From positions 10,131,501 through 10,195,500 of the forward strand of contig OX463807.1 in NCBI GenBank assembly GCA_949825045.1: a stretch of 64,000 bases of DNA, given 5' to 3'. The position numbers were made by a program, and so were the translations under genes. Positions 53,636-64,000 of the stretch are shown here, in pieces (position 1 is the first letter of the stretch; the number at the start of each line of letters is the position of its first letter). Under the pieces are notes generated by a model. The model was not told where the DNA came from. It saw only the letters and a list, made by a program, of their open reading frames with translations, and searched no databases. This stretch comes from Argyresthia goedartella. Taxonomy: Eukaryota > Arthropoda > Insecta > Lepidoptera > Argyresthiidae.

Positions 53636-53950
53636 CAACAAATATAATGACCACCAAAATATTATTTTCCTACCCAAAATGGCTAAATGACCACCAAAAA
53701 TGAGGGCAAAATACTGCGGTAGGATAGGTTAGCTTCGATCGAAGCCCCCTTTATCCTTCGTGTTAGGTTGAACATGTAAGAACAACAAAAATACTTAAAA
53801 CATAAACTTAAGTACACAAAACATAAAAAGAAGTTTGGTGATCATTTATCCAAACACAATTTGGTGGACATCCATCCATTTTGGCAGTCATTTCGAATTT
53901 ATTGGTAGTAAATTTTAGAATTTTTTGGTAATCGTTTAAACACAAGCCTA
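53636..53950 (+). mobile_element. Foldback element with shared core, arm type B (ATGACCACCAAAAT)
   Basis: The core at 53,715-53,816: TAGCTTCGATCGAAGCCCCC, TTTATCCTTCGTGTTAGGTT, GAACATGTAAGAACAACAAA. Left arm repeats AATGACCACCAAAA twice (53,646 and 53,684); right arm has TTTGGTGATCATTTATCC, TTTGGTGGACATCC and TTTTTGGTAATCGTTT, i.e. the inverted motif. The arms differ from those of the 34.7- and 38.8-kb copies. Confidence 0.65.
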
Positions 53951-54024
53951 TTTAAAGTGCCTGATAATGGAAAATACCTCTACAAAAATACAAATCTAAG
54001 TTATACTCGTAGTTGTTTAGATAT

Positions 54025-54290
54025 ATATAATAATAATAATAATAATAATACCTTGGACACCTTTTACACACATTGATCTAGCCCCAAACTAGGATTCCCT
54101 GTATCTTGGGTACTAGACAACGATATATATACTTATATAGAGAAATATTATACTTAGATAGATAAACAACCATGACTAGGGTACAAACATCCGTTCTCAA
54201 CAAACAAACATTTGCCCCCACCGGGACTCGAACCCGGGACCCTTGGTTTCGTAGGCAGCGTCACTACCGACTCGGCCATTCGGGTCGTCT
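54025..54290 (-). mobile_element. S1 SINE
   Basis: Minus strand: (AAT)n at the left, CCTTGGACACCTTTTACACA, TAGCCCCAAACTAGGATTCC, B box complement GGACTCGAACC (54,225-54,235) and A box complement CCGACTCGGCCA. Full length. A frame on the plus strand through it is not coding. Confidence 0.9.
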
Positions 54291-54934
54291 GATATATATC
54301 TTGACACACATAAAAATAAAAGATTCATCAGAAAATACCTCTAACCTAGTCCGTCGCTGTAAGTGGCTACTAGTTTATGTATGTCATAGAGTGGATAAAC
54401 TTATTAAACTATGGATTTACCCTATTAAAACGTTATTGTCCAATCATAGCCTCTATGCCGGGAATCGTGGGATTTGTAATTTGGTGATAGCATTGTATAT
54501 TGGGTTGGACATGGATAAAGCAATGGTTAAAGCAAATGGGGTCTTAGAGAGACATTTGCCTCAGATTATGTGAGTGTTATTTAAACTTCAACGTACATCT
54601 TCTTTTCGTCACGTTAGGAAATCACATTTGACATATGTCAGTCTTAGCTACATAGTGCGATGACTAGCTTAAAAAATAGCGACTAAATTGAATGGATTAA
54701 TACGGACTTGAAATATAAAATCTTCATCATCAGTCTTCATTATGATCGATCAATTTTTTGGGTAACATCTGTAGTGTTTGCAAAGAAAAAGGGTTCACCG
54801 TTGTAACCTTGTGAAGATGTTCAGTTAGTTAGAGCAAAAATTGATAATTATGTCAAGATTGTATTTTTGGTCAAAGGGAATCCTAAAATTGACTTTTTTG
54901 TTATTACTGCAATAAAAATGTACTTTTAAATAAG
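54291..54934. other. Unidentified DNA
   Basis: The only sizeable frame starts inside the SINE and runs to 54,573 (..HRVDKLIKLWIYPIKTLLSN..); no recognised domain. Nothing else seen. Confidence 0.4.
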
Positions 54935-55160
54935 ATAAGATAAGCGTTTATTCAGACATGGCAATACACAAAACAGAACACAAAATAATACCAGAAGCAA
55001 ACGTATGGCTAGTACATTCAGAAATATTATACATTTTCCGGAAGGGATTGGACAAACTAGGGAAAACAAAACAAAACTAACCTAGCGTCATCGTGTCCGC
55101 TCCACTACGGTGTGGCAGGGGCACAGTAGTGCCAATGATAAGAAAAAATAATACAAGTAA
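54935..55160 (-). mobile_element. LINE 3' end with (TAAGA)n-type tail
   Basis: AAATAAGATAAGATAAGCGT, TTATTCAGACATGGCAATAC, then CTCCACTACGGTGTGGCAGG and GGCACAGTAGTGCC. The short tandem at the left and TTTATT signal on the minus strand mark a LINE 3' end of a common lepidopteran type. Confidence 0.45.
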
Positions 55161-55674
55161 TTGCGTATGGAAAAACAGTCGATATAGTAGTGTAATGTGT
55201 ACGGCGACATTGAAATAGTTCCGGCTCAGTATATGTTACAGGAAGACCTATAGCGCTGGTATACTGTCGGAACCAAGTGTATATTTGAGTGTAGTATTTG
55301 TCTTGTTGATATTAATCTACAATATTTTCAATTAAATTTAAGAGATTTAAATAAATTATAATAATAAATAAATAAATATAGGTAGATACAAAATAATCGT
55401 GTCATCATGATCTGGAGGGTGAGTTTTATTTGTAGCTTGAAGCTTGAAGATTGTGTATTGCATGAGCCGCATGTAAAAAATGTTTATGTTTATGTTTTAA
55501 TTAAATAAAAGAGAAAGTAAATTGTTTTGAAAAAAATAAAATGAAATGGCAGTTACTTATATTCATATAATTATGTTTATGTACCCGTGTATTTGTTAAA
55601 ACAAGGGCTAAAAATAAAAAAGTAAAGCAATTGTGCACTTCTAACTTTGAAATAATATATAATAATATAATAAT
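55161..55674. other. AT-rich DNA, nothing recognised
   Basis: No gene or element end identified. Confidence 0.45.
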
Positions 55675-55790
55675 ATAGAGATAAGCTCGCCTTTGTATAG
55701 AGAAAAGCTCGCCTTTGTACACTTTTTTTATGTAACTCTTGTTTTTTGTATGATTTGTGTGCAATAAAGAAATTATGAATTATGAATAAT
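55675..55790 (+). mobile_element. S2-type SINE/LINE 3' tail with a short duplication
   Basis: AGATAAGCTCGCCTTTGTA occurs twice in a row (55,679 and 55,702, the second reading AGAAAAGCTCGCC). GTGTGCAATAAAGAAATTA and TGAATTATGAATAATAAATA follow. This is the tail of the S2 family or its LINE partner. Confidence 0.65.
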
Positions 55791-56249
55791 AAATAATATA
55801 GCGTGCCCTCCGTTACATGGTTACGTTGTTGAATTTTGATGAAGTGTCAAGTGTGATATTTTATCGGCTCTTTTTTAAGAGTATGATTATGCAGTTGAAA
55901 ACCAATTCTAATATTAGAGAATGGACAATTTATAATAAGCCCTGCAGAGTTATAAAGCGCGTAACGTTAAGGAGGGTGATGGCAGTTCTTGTAAGTACAG
56001 TTAGCAGATATATACAATTACCGTGTTACCACAAAAATATTAAACAGCGTTTAACCTAAAAAAAACATCAAATCCAATACATTTTTGTTTTTAAACAAGT
56101 GTTGAACAGTGATTTATTTTTTGTGGTAAGGCCCATAAACTCGAAGTAGAATAATTATCTTTGTAAGCATTATTTCTGCTTATTATGAGGCAAACACGTA
56201 AAAGCTGAGTATTGTGTTTGAATAAGTTTATTTTATTTATTTTTTAAGG
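55791..56249. other. Unidentified DNA
   Basis: An 80-codon frame at 55,817-56,059 has no recognised domain. Otherwise AT-rich. Confidence 0.4.
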
Positions 56250-57260
56250 TCTTTCAAATTAAATTAAATCAAATGTCTTTATTACTTAACGTCTTTTTTG
56301 CCTCTTCTCTACATTGGACTACTGTGGTAGAAGAATGACTTAGAAACTCCCACAGATTGATTTTTAGTTCTCTTTTAAAAATGATAAGTAAATAAATAAT
56401 AAGCAGGAATAAATAAACACAATTTTAAACAGAAAGTTTCGTGTTGAATTAGATTAAACCCATATCGTCCCGCCATTTAACTAATCTCGAACATAGTAAT
56501 ATCCCTTTTCTTTTACATGGTTTTTAAATTACTCAAATGGCAATTTCAAAACCTCCAGAGGTATCTTGTTGTAGTAGAGAATGCACTGACCCTTGAAACA
56601 TTTGCTCACCTTCGCGAGTCTTAACCGGGGCACAACAGTCTGTAATTATGTCTTAGTTTAACATTACAGCTGTGCTAAGTTTAGAAAATGTTGTGAGGTT
56701 CTTGTGTAAATACTATCGAACCATCTGAATCATGACCCACCATAAGCTTATTTTGCTAAACCCCTTAAATGCAAGTAGGTCGAAATTCGCTTGAAGGTTT
56801 ATTTCCTTGGTAACGAACTTGTTATCATTTGATTAGACACTGACATTAAGATAGATCTTACAAGTTTGAAAGTTTCAAACGAATTATCAGGCAAGTGGGT
56901 CATGATTCAGTTGGTTCGATTGTACATTATATTCTCGGAAATAAATTGACTAACTAAAGTTAGTATGTCAAATTATTTAAAAAGCTTTCTTAAGGAGTCT
57001 GTGCATTTTAAATTATAAATTTCTCGAATAGCTCTTGTCTGTAAAATATAATAAGTTTGAATATCCGCTGCTTTACCCACAATAAGATACTATGGAAGTA
57101 ACTAAAATATACTCACCTAGATGTAACCACATCCGTGTTTTGTCTGATGTCCCTAATAGCTTAAGCCACAGAACTTAATCTACCAGCTAATTTATCTATG
57201 TAGGGTCGTCACTGCAATTTGCTATCAATGGTTATTCCAAGAAACGTACAACAGGTATAC
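56250..57260 (-). pseudogene. J1 LINE 3' part, second copy, split by a MITE
   Basis: Minus strand. The 3' end with an ATTTAATTTAATTT tail lies at about 56,255; the 3' untranslated block at 56,330-56,400 contains the complement of CTGTGGGAGTTTCT. 56,580-56,690 encodes the NNxRLxxPR..KxxxxF region and 57,110-57,245 the FLGITID..DKLAG..SSA block, both aligning with J1 at 31,338-32,700. The second MITE of the CTATCGAACC family lies within it. Many substitutions; no intact frame. Confidence 0.7.
56713..56922. mobile_element. TA-flanked MITE (CTATCGAACC family), copy 2, inside J1 LINE
   Basis: Left CTATCGAACCATCTGAATCA, TGACCCACC; right GTGGGTCATGATTCAGTTGG, TTCGATTG. Flanking TA at 56,711-56,712 and 56,923-56,924. 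210 bp, longer than the 145-bp copy at 28,156 and with a less regular interior. It separates GAGGTTCTTG-containing J1 sequence from its upstream part. Confidence 0.75.
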
Positions 57261-59250
57261 AAAAATGCAAATGTTAATTGATGTAAATATGAGATCCTAA
57301 ATTTACACTACGAAATAATTATGATGTGATATTAAATTTACCTATGTCGAAAAGATAGATTCAGTTACACAATAAAAATAATTGTATTTACTAGAAGTTG
57401 AACAACGATAAAAGAAGTAACACAAAGAGTAACAAGTAAGTAAGAACAGACAAGTAAAACTCATAAAAGTGTCTCAATCGGTATTTTAATAAGCCTGGTC
57501 TCGAGTTGAATATGTAAATTTCATCGTGGGCAAAGCTAATTGCGTTTACTGTACGACACATTCTGTAGATAGGCCCGAACTCTCTGTTTATTCTACGGCC
57601 TGGGAAGGTTAATATTTTATTCTTGGTGCGCGTGTTTAGACATCGACTATTTATATTTCATGGTGACAGTAGTGAAGTGTCGATTTTACAGTGAAGAATG
57701 TTGTAAAGAAATGTTACCCCACAAATCTTACGCCTTATTGCAAGTATTTTGATGCCCAAATGTTCAAGTATAACTTTGTAGTTGGCAAGTTTGCGCTTGA
57801 GACCGTGTTGTCGCAAAGTTCATGCTTATAGCATAAAATGCACGCTATCTATCCGCCGATTTTGTTGTGAAATAAGGATTATTTACTTATCAATTAATTA
57901 ATATTACTAATATATTAATTAACTTAATATTACTTATAATTAGCTTAATCAATTCCAACAATAGGCTCCTATCCTACTTGAGTACACAATATTTAATACA
58001 TTCACAGGTGATATTTAAATCTAATCAATAAATCATAAAACGTTCTCTCTCTCCCTTTTACTCGCAATTACATCCGACCAACATCGATTGCTAACCGTAC
58101 TAACTTTTCATCACACGGTTTTCCGTGTCTCTTGGCAATGACGTTAAATAAGGACTGATGAAAACTTACTAGCGCAATATTCTCTTATCTTTTACTTTTT
58201 TTCGTGGGGAGCGTTAAACAGAAAAAAACTTATAAATGTTTCCAAAAATTTGCCACCGCACTATGGCACCTATGGTATTCGCTTGTAATACTTATGAAAT
58301 CCCGGATATTACAGTTATATTGCATTTCAAACAAACTCGACCCGTGATATATTTATGCTCATTTCAATTTCACAAACAAACAAAAAACTCATTATGTCAA
58401 GACGAGCTTATCTCAAAAGAGATCTCTTTCATCATTCCATTTCATTTCAGAATATTGTAAAGGAAATTAGAATGCATTCCAAATAAGATTCTTTGTAGCG
58501 GGTGACACGAAAGTGCGGGTGGAATGAAAAAAATGTTTTGAAAAACAACATTTTGATGTTTACTCTCAGTAAAATAGCTTGTGTGGATGAGCTAGCCCCC
58601 TGTCACGAAAAATATTGAATAACTGACCAAACTGTGCCAGCCATTGTGGGAAAAGGCGAGACCCTATGATGTTACCAAAATGTATAAAAATGCTATTTTA
58701 TCACACGGTATTCAGGGTCTATAGGAAATAGTGTGTTATGATAATAGCAATTAGGTTAGGTATACACAAATTGATAAACAGGTGGTGTAGGCTCTAAAGA
58801 TGATAAAGGTATTACAGAATGATTCAGTAAAATGGGAATTAATTTATTTACATATTTGACACACCACGACACATTACACTATACATTATAACAACATCTA
58901 ACTATACACCTCGGTCTCGCCTACGCGTTAATAACAGGTGTGCGACAGCATTCACAAAATATATATATATATATATATGAGGAAGACGTGCAAATTTTTA
59001 AAACAACAGCAATTAGGAATACAATACATGCAGGTTTACATAAGTTTAGGTACAACTAAATGTACTCAGTAAGGTAATAAGTTTAAGCATAAATTTAATT
59101 TGTTTATTGTTAAGGGTTAACTGAAGGATACAGCATTTTACATTTTAAATCAGCGGGCGTATAATTGAAGATATCGATTTCCAGGGAACTCTCGCACAGT
59201 TGTAGCTTTTTTGTAGTCGGTTTAATTTAGCAGTATCACCGAGGTTGGTC
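57261..59250. other. Mostly unidentified DNA
   Basis: 58,585-58,680 (GGATGAGCTAGCCCCCTGTC, CGAAAAATATTGAATAACTG, GGGAAAAGGCGAGACCC) is a copy of the tail repeat at 63,190-63,310. 58,958-58,978 is a short (AT)n. 58,400-58,430 (GACGAGCTTATCTC) resembles an S2-type tail. No gene seen. Confidence 0.4.
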
Positions 59251-59643
59251 CTAATAAACGGGAGTCGAAAAGTGGGCATGTCTCGAGATGGTCTGATGTT
59301 GAGTTTTTCGGTTCTGACACGGAGTTGTTTGCAAGTTTATGTAGTAATCTAGGTATTTTCTCCTGTGACTCAAAGTCTCCATATTGAAATGAGTCAGTCT
59401 TCCCTCATAGTCAGTATGCCAGAAACCTGGTGAAGATCTTTCGAGACGGTTTGAGTGCCGTTGATAGTAGATGTTCCAAATTTGGCTGGCGTATTCGAGC
59501 CGAGAACTTACCAGAGCAGAATAGAGGATCATAAGACTCTCCGTTCTTTTAAACTTACTTCCTACTCTTTTCAGAAATGCCAGCATTTTGTTACTTTCAC
59601 TACAGACATGATCTGCTTGTGGACTTGTGTTCTGATTGGTCAA
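59251..59643 (-). pseudogene. LINE reverse-transcriptase C-terminal fragment
   Basis: 130 codons: MLAFLKRVGSKF, LMILYSALVSSRLEYASQIW and RHSNRLERSS, then TDYEGRLTHFNMETLSHRRK. LxxLYxxLVxSxLEYxxxIW is the conserved post-palm block of Jockey/CR1-type LINE RTs. It starts mid-domain and ends without a recognisable 3' end; the active-site part is missing. Confidence 0.75.
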
Positions 59644-60281
<638 letters not shown>

Positions 60282-60375
60282 CCTTTAATGCACAGAAAAC
60301 ACAATGGAAAATATAACACGAACAGTATGCAAAGGTGAGCTATTTCTAAAAAAAAACTACTATGCAAAGACGCGA
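60282..60375 (-). mobile_element. LINE 3' end fragment
   Basis: CCTTTAATGCACAGAAAACA, ATGGAAAATATAACACGAAC and AGTATGCAAAGGTGAGCTAT match 31,684-31,750 (the LINE inserted in J1). 5'-truncated to under 100 bases. Confidence 0.85.
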
Positions 60376-60547
60376 AGAAGATGTCGGCAAAGGTATTATG
60401 AGCTCCAAAAAAGTCATAAAATCCAAAAAAAAAATAAGTTTTTATGTGTCACATATCTACACGAAAAATATGAGTTTTCCAAAACTGAGATTCAAAATTC
60501 AGTTTTGAGTTGACATGACAACACGTTTATGTGGCAAAATATAAAAA

Positions 60548-60977
60548 AAACCGGTCAAGTGCGAGTCTAAATCGCGCACGAAGGGTTCCGTACCAGCGTT
60601 CAATGGAAGCGATGGTGTGGAGTGAATAGTTTGGATTTTACACAGCAAAATATTGTTTACAAAGTTATTGGTGCGGTTACTTTCACACTCCATGTACGAA
60701 ACCACGTGCATCCATAAGTTTGTATGTGGTATTGAAAGAATTGTTGTATGTGAGCCACCTTAAATATTTCTTTTATCCTGTTTTTTAGTATTTTTTGTTA
60801 TAGCGGCAACATAAATACATAATCTGTGAAAATTTCAACTCTCTAGCTAGCTAGGTTCTTGAGATACAGCCTGGTGACAGACGGACGGACGGACGGACGG
60901 ACGGACGGACGGACGGACAGCGGAGTCTTAGTAATAGGGTCCCGTTTGGAACCCTTCGGGTACGGAACCCTAAAAAG
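60548..60977 (+). mobile_element. R1 repeat, short subfamily, longest GGAC tract
   Basis: AAAACCGGTCAAGTGCGAG at the left and GGTACGGAACCCTAAAAAG at the right. AGGGTTCCGTACC (60,582-60,594) and GGTACGGAACCCT (60,959-60,971) are perfect inverted 13-mers. The (GGAC)n tract at 60,882-60,918 has about nine units. Confidence 0.9.
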
Positions 60978-61129
60978 CGACTGTTTCATTTCCGTGGCGG
61001 TAAAAAGACGGCCGTAGACACGTGGAATGTTCCAGACTGTCATCTTTTTACGGAAAAAACTAGACCACAAAGTATGTGTCAACGCTGGGAAATGAACGAC
61101 CATGATTTAGCGTAACTCGTTTAATTGGA

Positions 61130-61990
61130 AGATGAACAATCATCAAATGTCAGGCAGGTTGAGACCAGTTTAGAGTTGAACAGCAATACTTTGGAATAAG
61201 TAAATGTGGCGAAGTTTTTTGGAATAACTATTGATAGCAAAGTGCAGTGGGGACCCAACATAGATAAATTAGATGGTAGACTAAGTTCTGCGGCTGATGA
61301 TTTAGAAACATGGGACAAAATACGGATATAGCAACAGCTAGGCCAGTCTATTTTAGTTACTTTCAAATTATCATATCCCATCTAACTCAAAACATAACTT
61401 TCTCAATAATTATATAATTATTTATTCCTGCATATTATGTATAATAATTGTTTAGAACCGAACGGTACCTCATCGCAATTTCGTCACAATTAGCGCTAGT
61501 ATTATAAATCGGAACCTTTTTGGTCAGTGACCGAAACTTTTTTTGTGATAGCTGTCACTTGATGTTTGTTGCCGCGAAAATATCGACGGGTTTTTGGTGC
61601 TGTCGTTCGTGATTGAAATCGAGTAATATTGTAGTAATATTGTTGCGGGTTGATGTCGGTGGAACACCATCAGGGCAAGGTCATAAGGTTTGTTAGTTTA
61701 TAGGTTTGGCTCGGTGTATCCCCGACGTTTGAAATCCATCTGGGTAGCGACCTTGTTTTATTCTAGCTAATTGGCCCCTTGTCTGCGTCCAGCCGTGGTG
61801 GAAGATCGAACAATAATTAATACGTAATATTTGTAGATTCTAGTTCAACACAACATATTTGTAAAATAGATCTGAAAATAAAACTGTGGGAGTTTCTTCG
61901 CCCTTCCTTTTTCTTATTGCTCAAATGTATGAAGGCAAAAAATTACGTTTTAGAATCATTTATAATATTTATAGAAAATAAAGAATTTTG
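61130..61990 (+). pseudogene. J1 LINE, third copy (fragments)
   Basis: 61,150-61,340: GTCAGGCAGGTTGAGACCAG and AAGTTTTTTGGAATAACTAT with TAGATAAATTAGATGGTAGA encode the FFGITID..DKLDGRLSSAA block of J1. 61,850-61,990 has AGATCTGAAAATAAAACTGT, GGGAGTTTCTT and a final AAAGAATTTTGATTCGATTT, the J1-type 3' end. The stretch between (61,395-61,840) is not recognised and may be an insertion. Confidence 0.6.
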
Positions 61991-62164
61991 ATTCGATTTG
62001 AATAGATAGGAAGGTTAAAATAGTATTTACGAGGAAATTGGTTTATAAAACCAAAGTTACATTACCGTAGTTATTTTAGATTTTATACCCATACAATATA
62101 TCATGAACCCGCACAAAATCGATTAGGATATCGTCTTCTTCGCTGTTCTAGTTGACATCAAGTC

Positions 62165-62676
62165 ACTTGACGAGCGAGTCGGACGCGCGCACAAAGGGTC
62201 CCGTACCACCGTACAATGGTAGGGATGGTGTTGAGTGAATAGTTTGTATTTTACAAATTTAATTTAAATTGGATAGTAAATGTTGTTTACAAACTTATTG
62301 GTGCGGTTACTTTCATACTCCATGTACGTATCCATACATTTATTGGTTTGTATGTGGTTTACAGATAAATAAAAACCGTGTTATTTCCGGGTAGATTTTC
62401 CTGTTATCTTTGGCTTAAGTTCTATACTTATTCAGTATTTTTTTCATAATTTTAGGCTCTGTAGTTTCGGTGGTAAGGTGAAGGGGATTTAATTTTTTCA
62501 ATTAGACTTGAATTATGTTGCGGTTATCGGAATAAGTATTTTTGCAGAAGTATTTAAGACTCTATCTCTTATATTTCCTGGAAAAGTGCCTGTGACAGAC
62601 GGACGGACGGACGGACACACGAGTGATCCTATAAGGGTTCATTTTTTACCTTTTGAGGCACGGAACCCTAAAAACC
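62165..62676 (+). mobile_element. R1 repeat, long subfamily, uninterrupted
   Basis: GAGCGAGTCGGACGCGCGCA at the left, then ATGGTGTTGAGTGAATAGTT and GTGCGGTTACTTTCATACTC. A middle section follows that is absent from the short subfamily (TTTACAGATAAATAAAAACC.., TAGGCTCTGTAGTTTCGG.., TTGCGGTTATCGGAATAAG), then (GGAC)n and ACCTTTTGAGGCACGG..CCCTAAAAA. It defines the order of the split copy at 617-1,910. Confidence 0.85.
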
Positions 62677-62929
62677 TTCAAGACTTCAACACCGTCAAGA
62701 TGGCCATACTACAAATGGCGGCACCGCTTTTTGACGTAACGGTGTCAAATACCGCTCTCAAGGAAACCGCGCCGTTTTGTTTACATATACAACGTTCTAG
62801 TGAGGTCATTTGACGCTATATAGCGACCGCTAATTGTCGCAGCCGTTTTTGGAGCAAACCAGAGCTTTACAATAATCGGCAGTAAGGCCTCGTTGTATAA
62901 GATATTGATTGGCCGACATATCACGACAT

Positions 62930-63310
62930 TGGGGACCTCTGAGGCCTTGTGGTTATGCCCTGCCTCACATACCAGAGTTACCGGGATTGAACCCTTGTTG
63001 AAGAGAAAAAACTTTGATTCTTAGATGTTTGGGACTTCTCCGTGGTCTAATGGGTTTCACGCTTGCTTCTCATATAGGCGATGCAGGTTCGATTCCTGAA
63101 CATGTACCAATGAGATAATTAATTTATCTTTAGTAGATTAATTACATGGACGTTCTAACGGTTATGGAAAACATCGTGAGGAAACCTTCATTACTCCATA
63201 GCTGCGGCGATGGGCTAGCCCCCTGTCACGCAAAATGGAGTATTGAATAACTAGCTCAAAGTGGCCACAATTATGCCTCAGCCACCCCGTATGGAAAAAG
63301 GCGTGACGCT
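62930..63310 (+). mobile_element. tRNA-like SINE (S3) with common 3' repeat
   Basis: 62,935-62,995 holds a tRNA-like block (GCCTTGTGGTTATGCCC, GTTACCGGGATTGAACCC). 63,040-63,310 is the S3 SINE: GTCTAATGGGTTTCACGC, B box GGTTCGATTCC (63,087-63,097), GAGATAATTAATTTATCTTT, GGAAAACATCGTGAGGAAAC, CGATGGGCTAGCCCCCTGTC, GGAAAAAGGCGTGACGCTAT. Pieces of this tail recur at 16,345, 36,650, 58,585 and 63,840. Confidence 0.75.
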
Positions 63311-63630
63311 ATGGTATGTTATTTTTGGGACGTCGCTGTTTTAATTGAGGCAGACGATGGTTCTGGTGAGGTCAGAACTCAGATTCATGGTAATCAAACA
63401 CATTAAAAATATCAAGTACAAAGGAAATAAAATGTGTTTTTATGAAAATATCAAATATTTTGTCTTCAGATAGTAGCAAAATTATATTCCCTATTGCATC
63501 TCGTAGCACGCGCGACGTAGCTAAAGCTGGCGTAGCGTTGTCACCGCGTAGCATTATTGCTACGCTGCTACACATAGTGGTAGTAGGCAGTAGTACTGTT
63601 TATTATTATAGTATCTGTGGTAGTAGGTAG
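63311..63630. other. Unidentified DNA
   Basis: No gene; contains GTAGTAGGTAGT-type short repeats at 63,578-63,630. Confidence 0.4.
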
Positions 63631-63636
63631 TGCCAA

Positions 63637-63744
63637 TTACAGTCTTCACAAAATAAAAGGCCCGGTGACAGCGTCTGTGTCACTGACGTAATAAGGTTGA
63701 ATTGAGTTTGGGCCACCGGGCCTTTTATTTTGTGAAGACTGTAA
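63637..63744. mobile_element. 108-bp MITE with perfect 31-bp inverted repeats and 6-bp duplication
   Basis: 63,637-63,667 (TTACAGTCTTCACAAAATAA..) is the exact reverse complement of 63,714-63,744. Both sides are flanked by TGCCAA (63,631-63,636; 63,745-63,750). The 46-bp loop has no coding content. Perfect arms and duplication indicate a recent insertion. Confidence 0.95.
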
Positions 63745-63750
63745 TGCCAA

Positions 63751-64000
63751 ATGCTCCCAAGTGAAGATGTGCCTGGTGTGGAGAAACTATCAGTAATATT
63801 ATAACTACAAAATTACTGCTATCTATAATCATAGCATAATCATAGCGTCACGTCTTTTCCCATACGAGGTGGCATAGGCACTGTTGTGTCAAAGTTATTA
63901 TGCCACATTATCTTCTCGGTTATGTAAAATGTGTATTGTGCGCTTTTTTGGTACTTACAATAAATATTTTTGTACTTTGTGTATATCTACCGTGAATGTA
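63751..64000. other. Unidentified DNA with a repeat fragment
   Basis: 63,840-63,900 (CATAGCGTCACGTCTTTTCC, CATACGAGGTGGCATAGGC) is a reversed piece of the S3-type tail. Otherwise nothing recognised. Confidence 0.45.

Noticed and set aside
54172..54573. 133-codon ORF
   Set aside because: Its first third is the antisense of the S1 SINE (GTRTRDPWFRR is the translated B-box region); the rest has no recognisable content.

Overview
This is eukaryotic, almost certainly lepidopteran (moth or butterfly), non-coding genomic DNA. The organism call rests on recognising several dispersed repeats I know from Lepidoptera: the family with AAAACCGGCCAAGTGCGAG at one end and GGAACCCTAAAAA at the other (called R1 here), the AACCGACTTCAAA repeat, a tRNA-derived SINE starting GACGACCCGAA (S1), and the sequence GGAAAACATCGTGAGGAAAC. 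No database search was possible. No host protein-coding gene, rRNA or functional tRNA gene could be supported. Almost every long reading frame is a transposon remnant or an accident of repeat sequence.

Layout. 1-6.2 kb: a split R1 copy, a LINE 3' end, a decayed reverse transcriptase and a TAA-flanked PIF/Harbinger-like element. 6.2-9.0 kb: one end-to-end piggyBac copy (TTAA..TTGA flanks, matching termini) with a broken, internally deleted transposase and a ~72-bp-period array of palindromes in its right arm. 9.0-13.8 kb: a nearly complete LINE (PHD-finger ORF1; APE endonuclease/reverse transcriptase ORF2) killed by few lesions. 13.8-16.2 kb: another LINE remnant, then a DD37D mariner (one amber stop) inside an S1 SINE. 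16.2-20.4 kb: mostly unidentified, with a strong TATA+initiator core promoter near 17.0 kb. 20.4-24.6 kb: a palindromic MITE, a LINE ORF1 with an SGNH-like domain, a perfect 9 x 30-bp minisatellite, and two SINE families. 25-34 kb: one copy of an unclassified ~0.65-kb family with 6-bp target duplications, several MITEs, two nested LINEs and an intron-containing Crypton-like recombinase relic. 34-47 kb: foldback elements sharing a core but carrying different arms, an 8-bp-TSD element with palindrome arrays, a split integrase relic, and the second 0.65-kb copy inserted in another repeat. 47-50 kb: a LINE whose frame is open apart from three point stops. 50-64 kb: MITEs, SINEs, LINE tails, R1 copies and a young 108-bp MITE with perfect 31-bp inverted ends.

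The window therefore records successive transposition. At least six insertions lie inside other repeats, and for three of them a related uninterrupted copy elsewhere in the window approximates the empty site. The observations most worth following are the piggyBac palindrome array, the shared-core/variable-arm foldback family, the R1 family with conserved ends and interchangeable middles, the unclassified 0.65-kb family, a SINE that appears to share its 3' tail with a LINE here, and the spliced Crypton relic.
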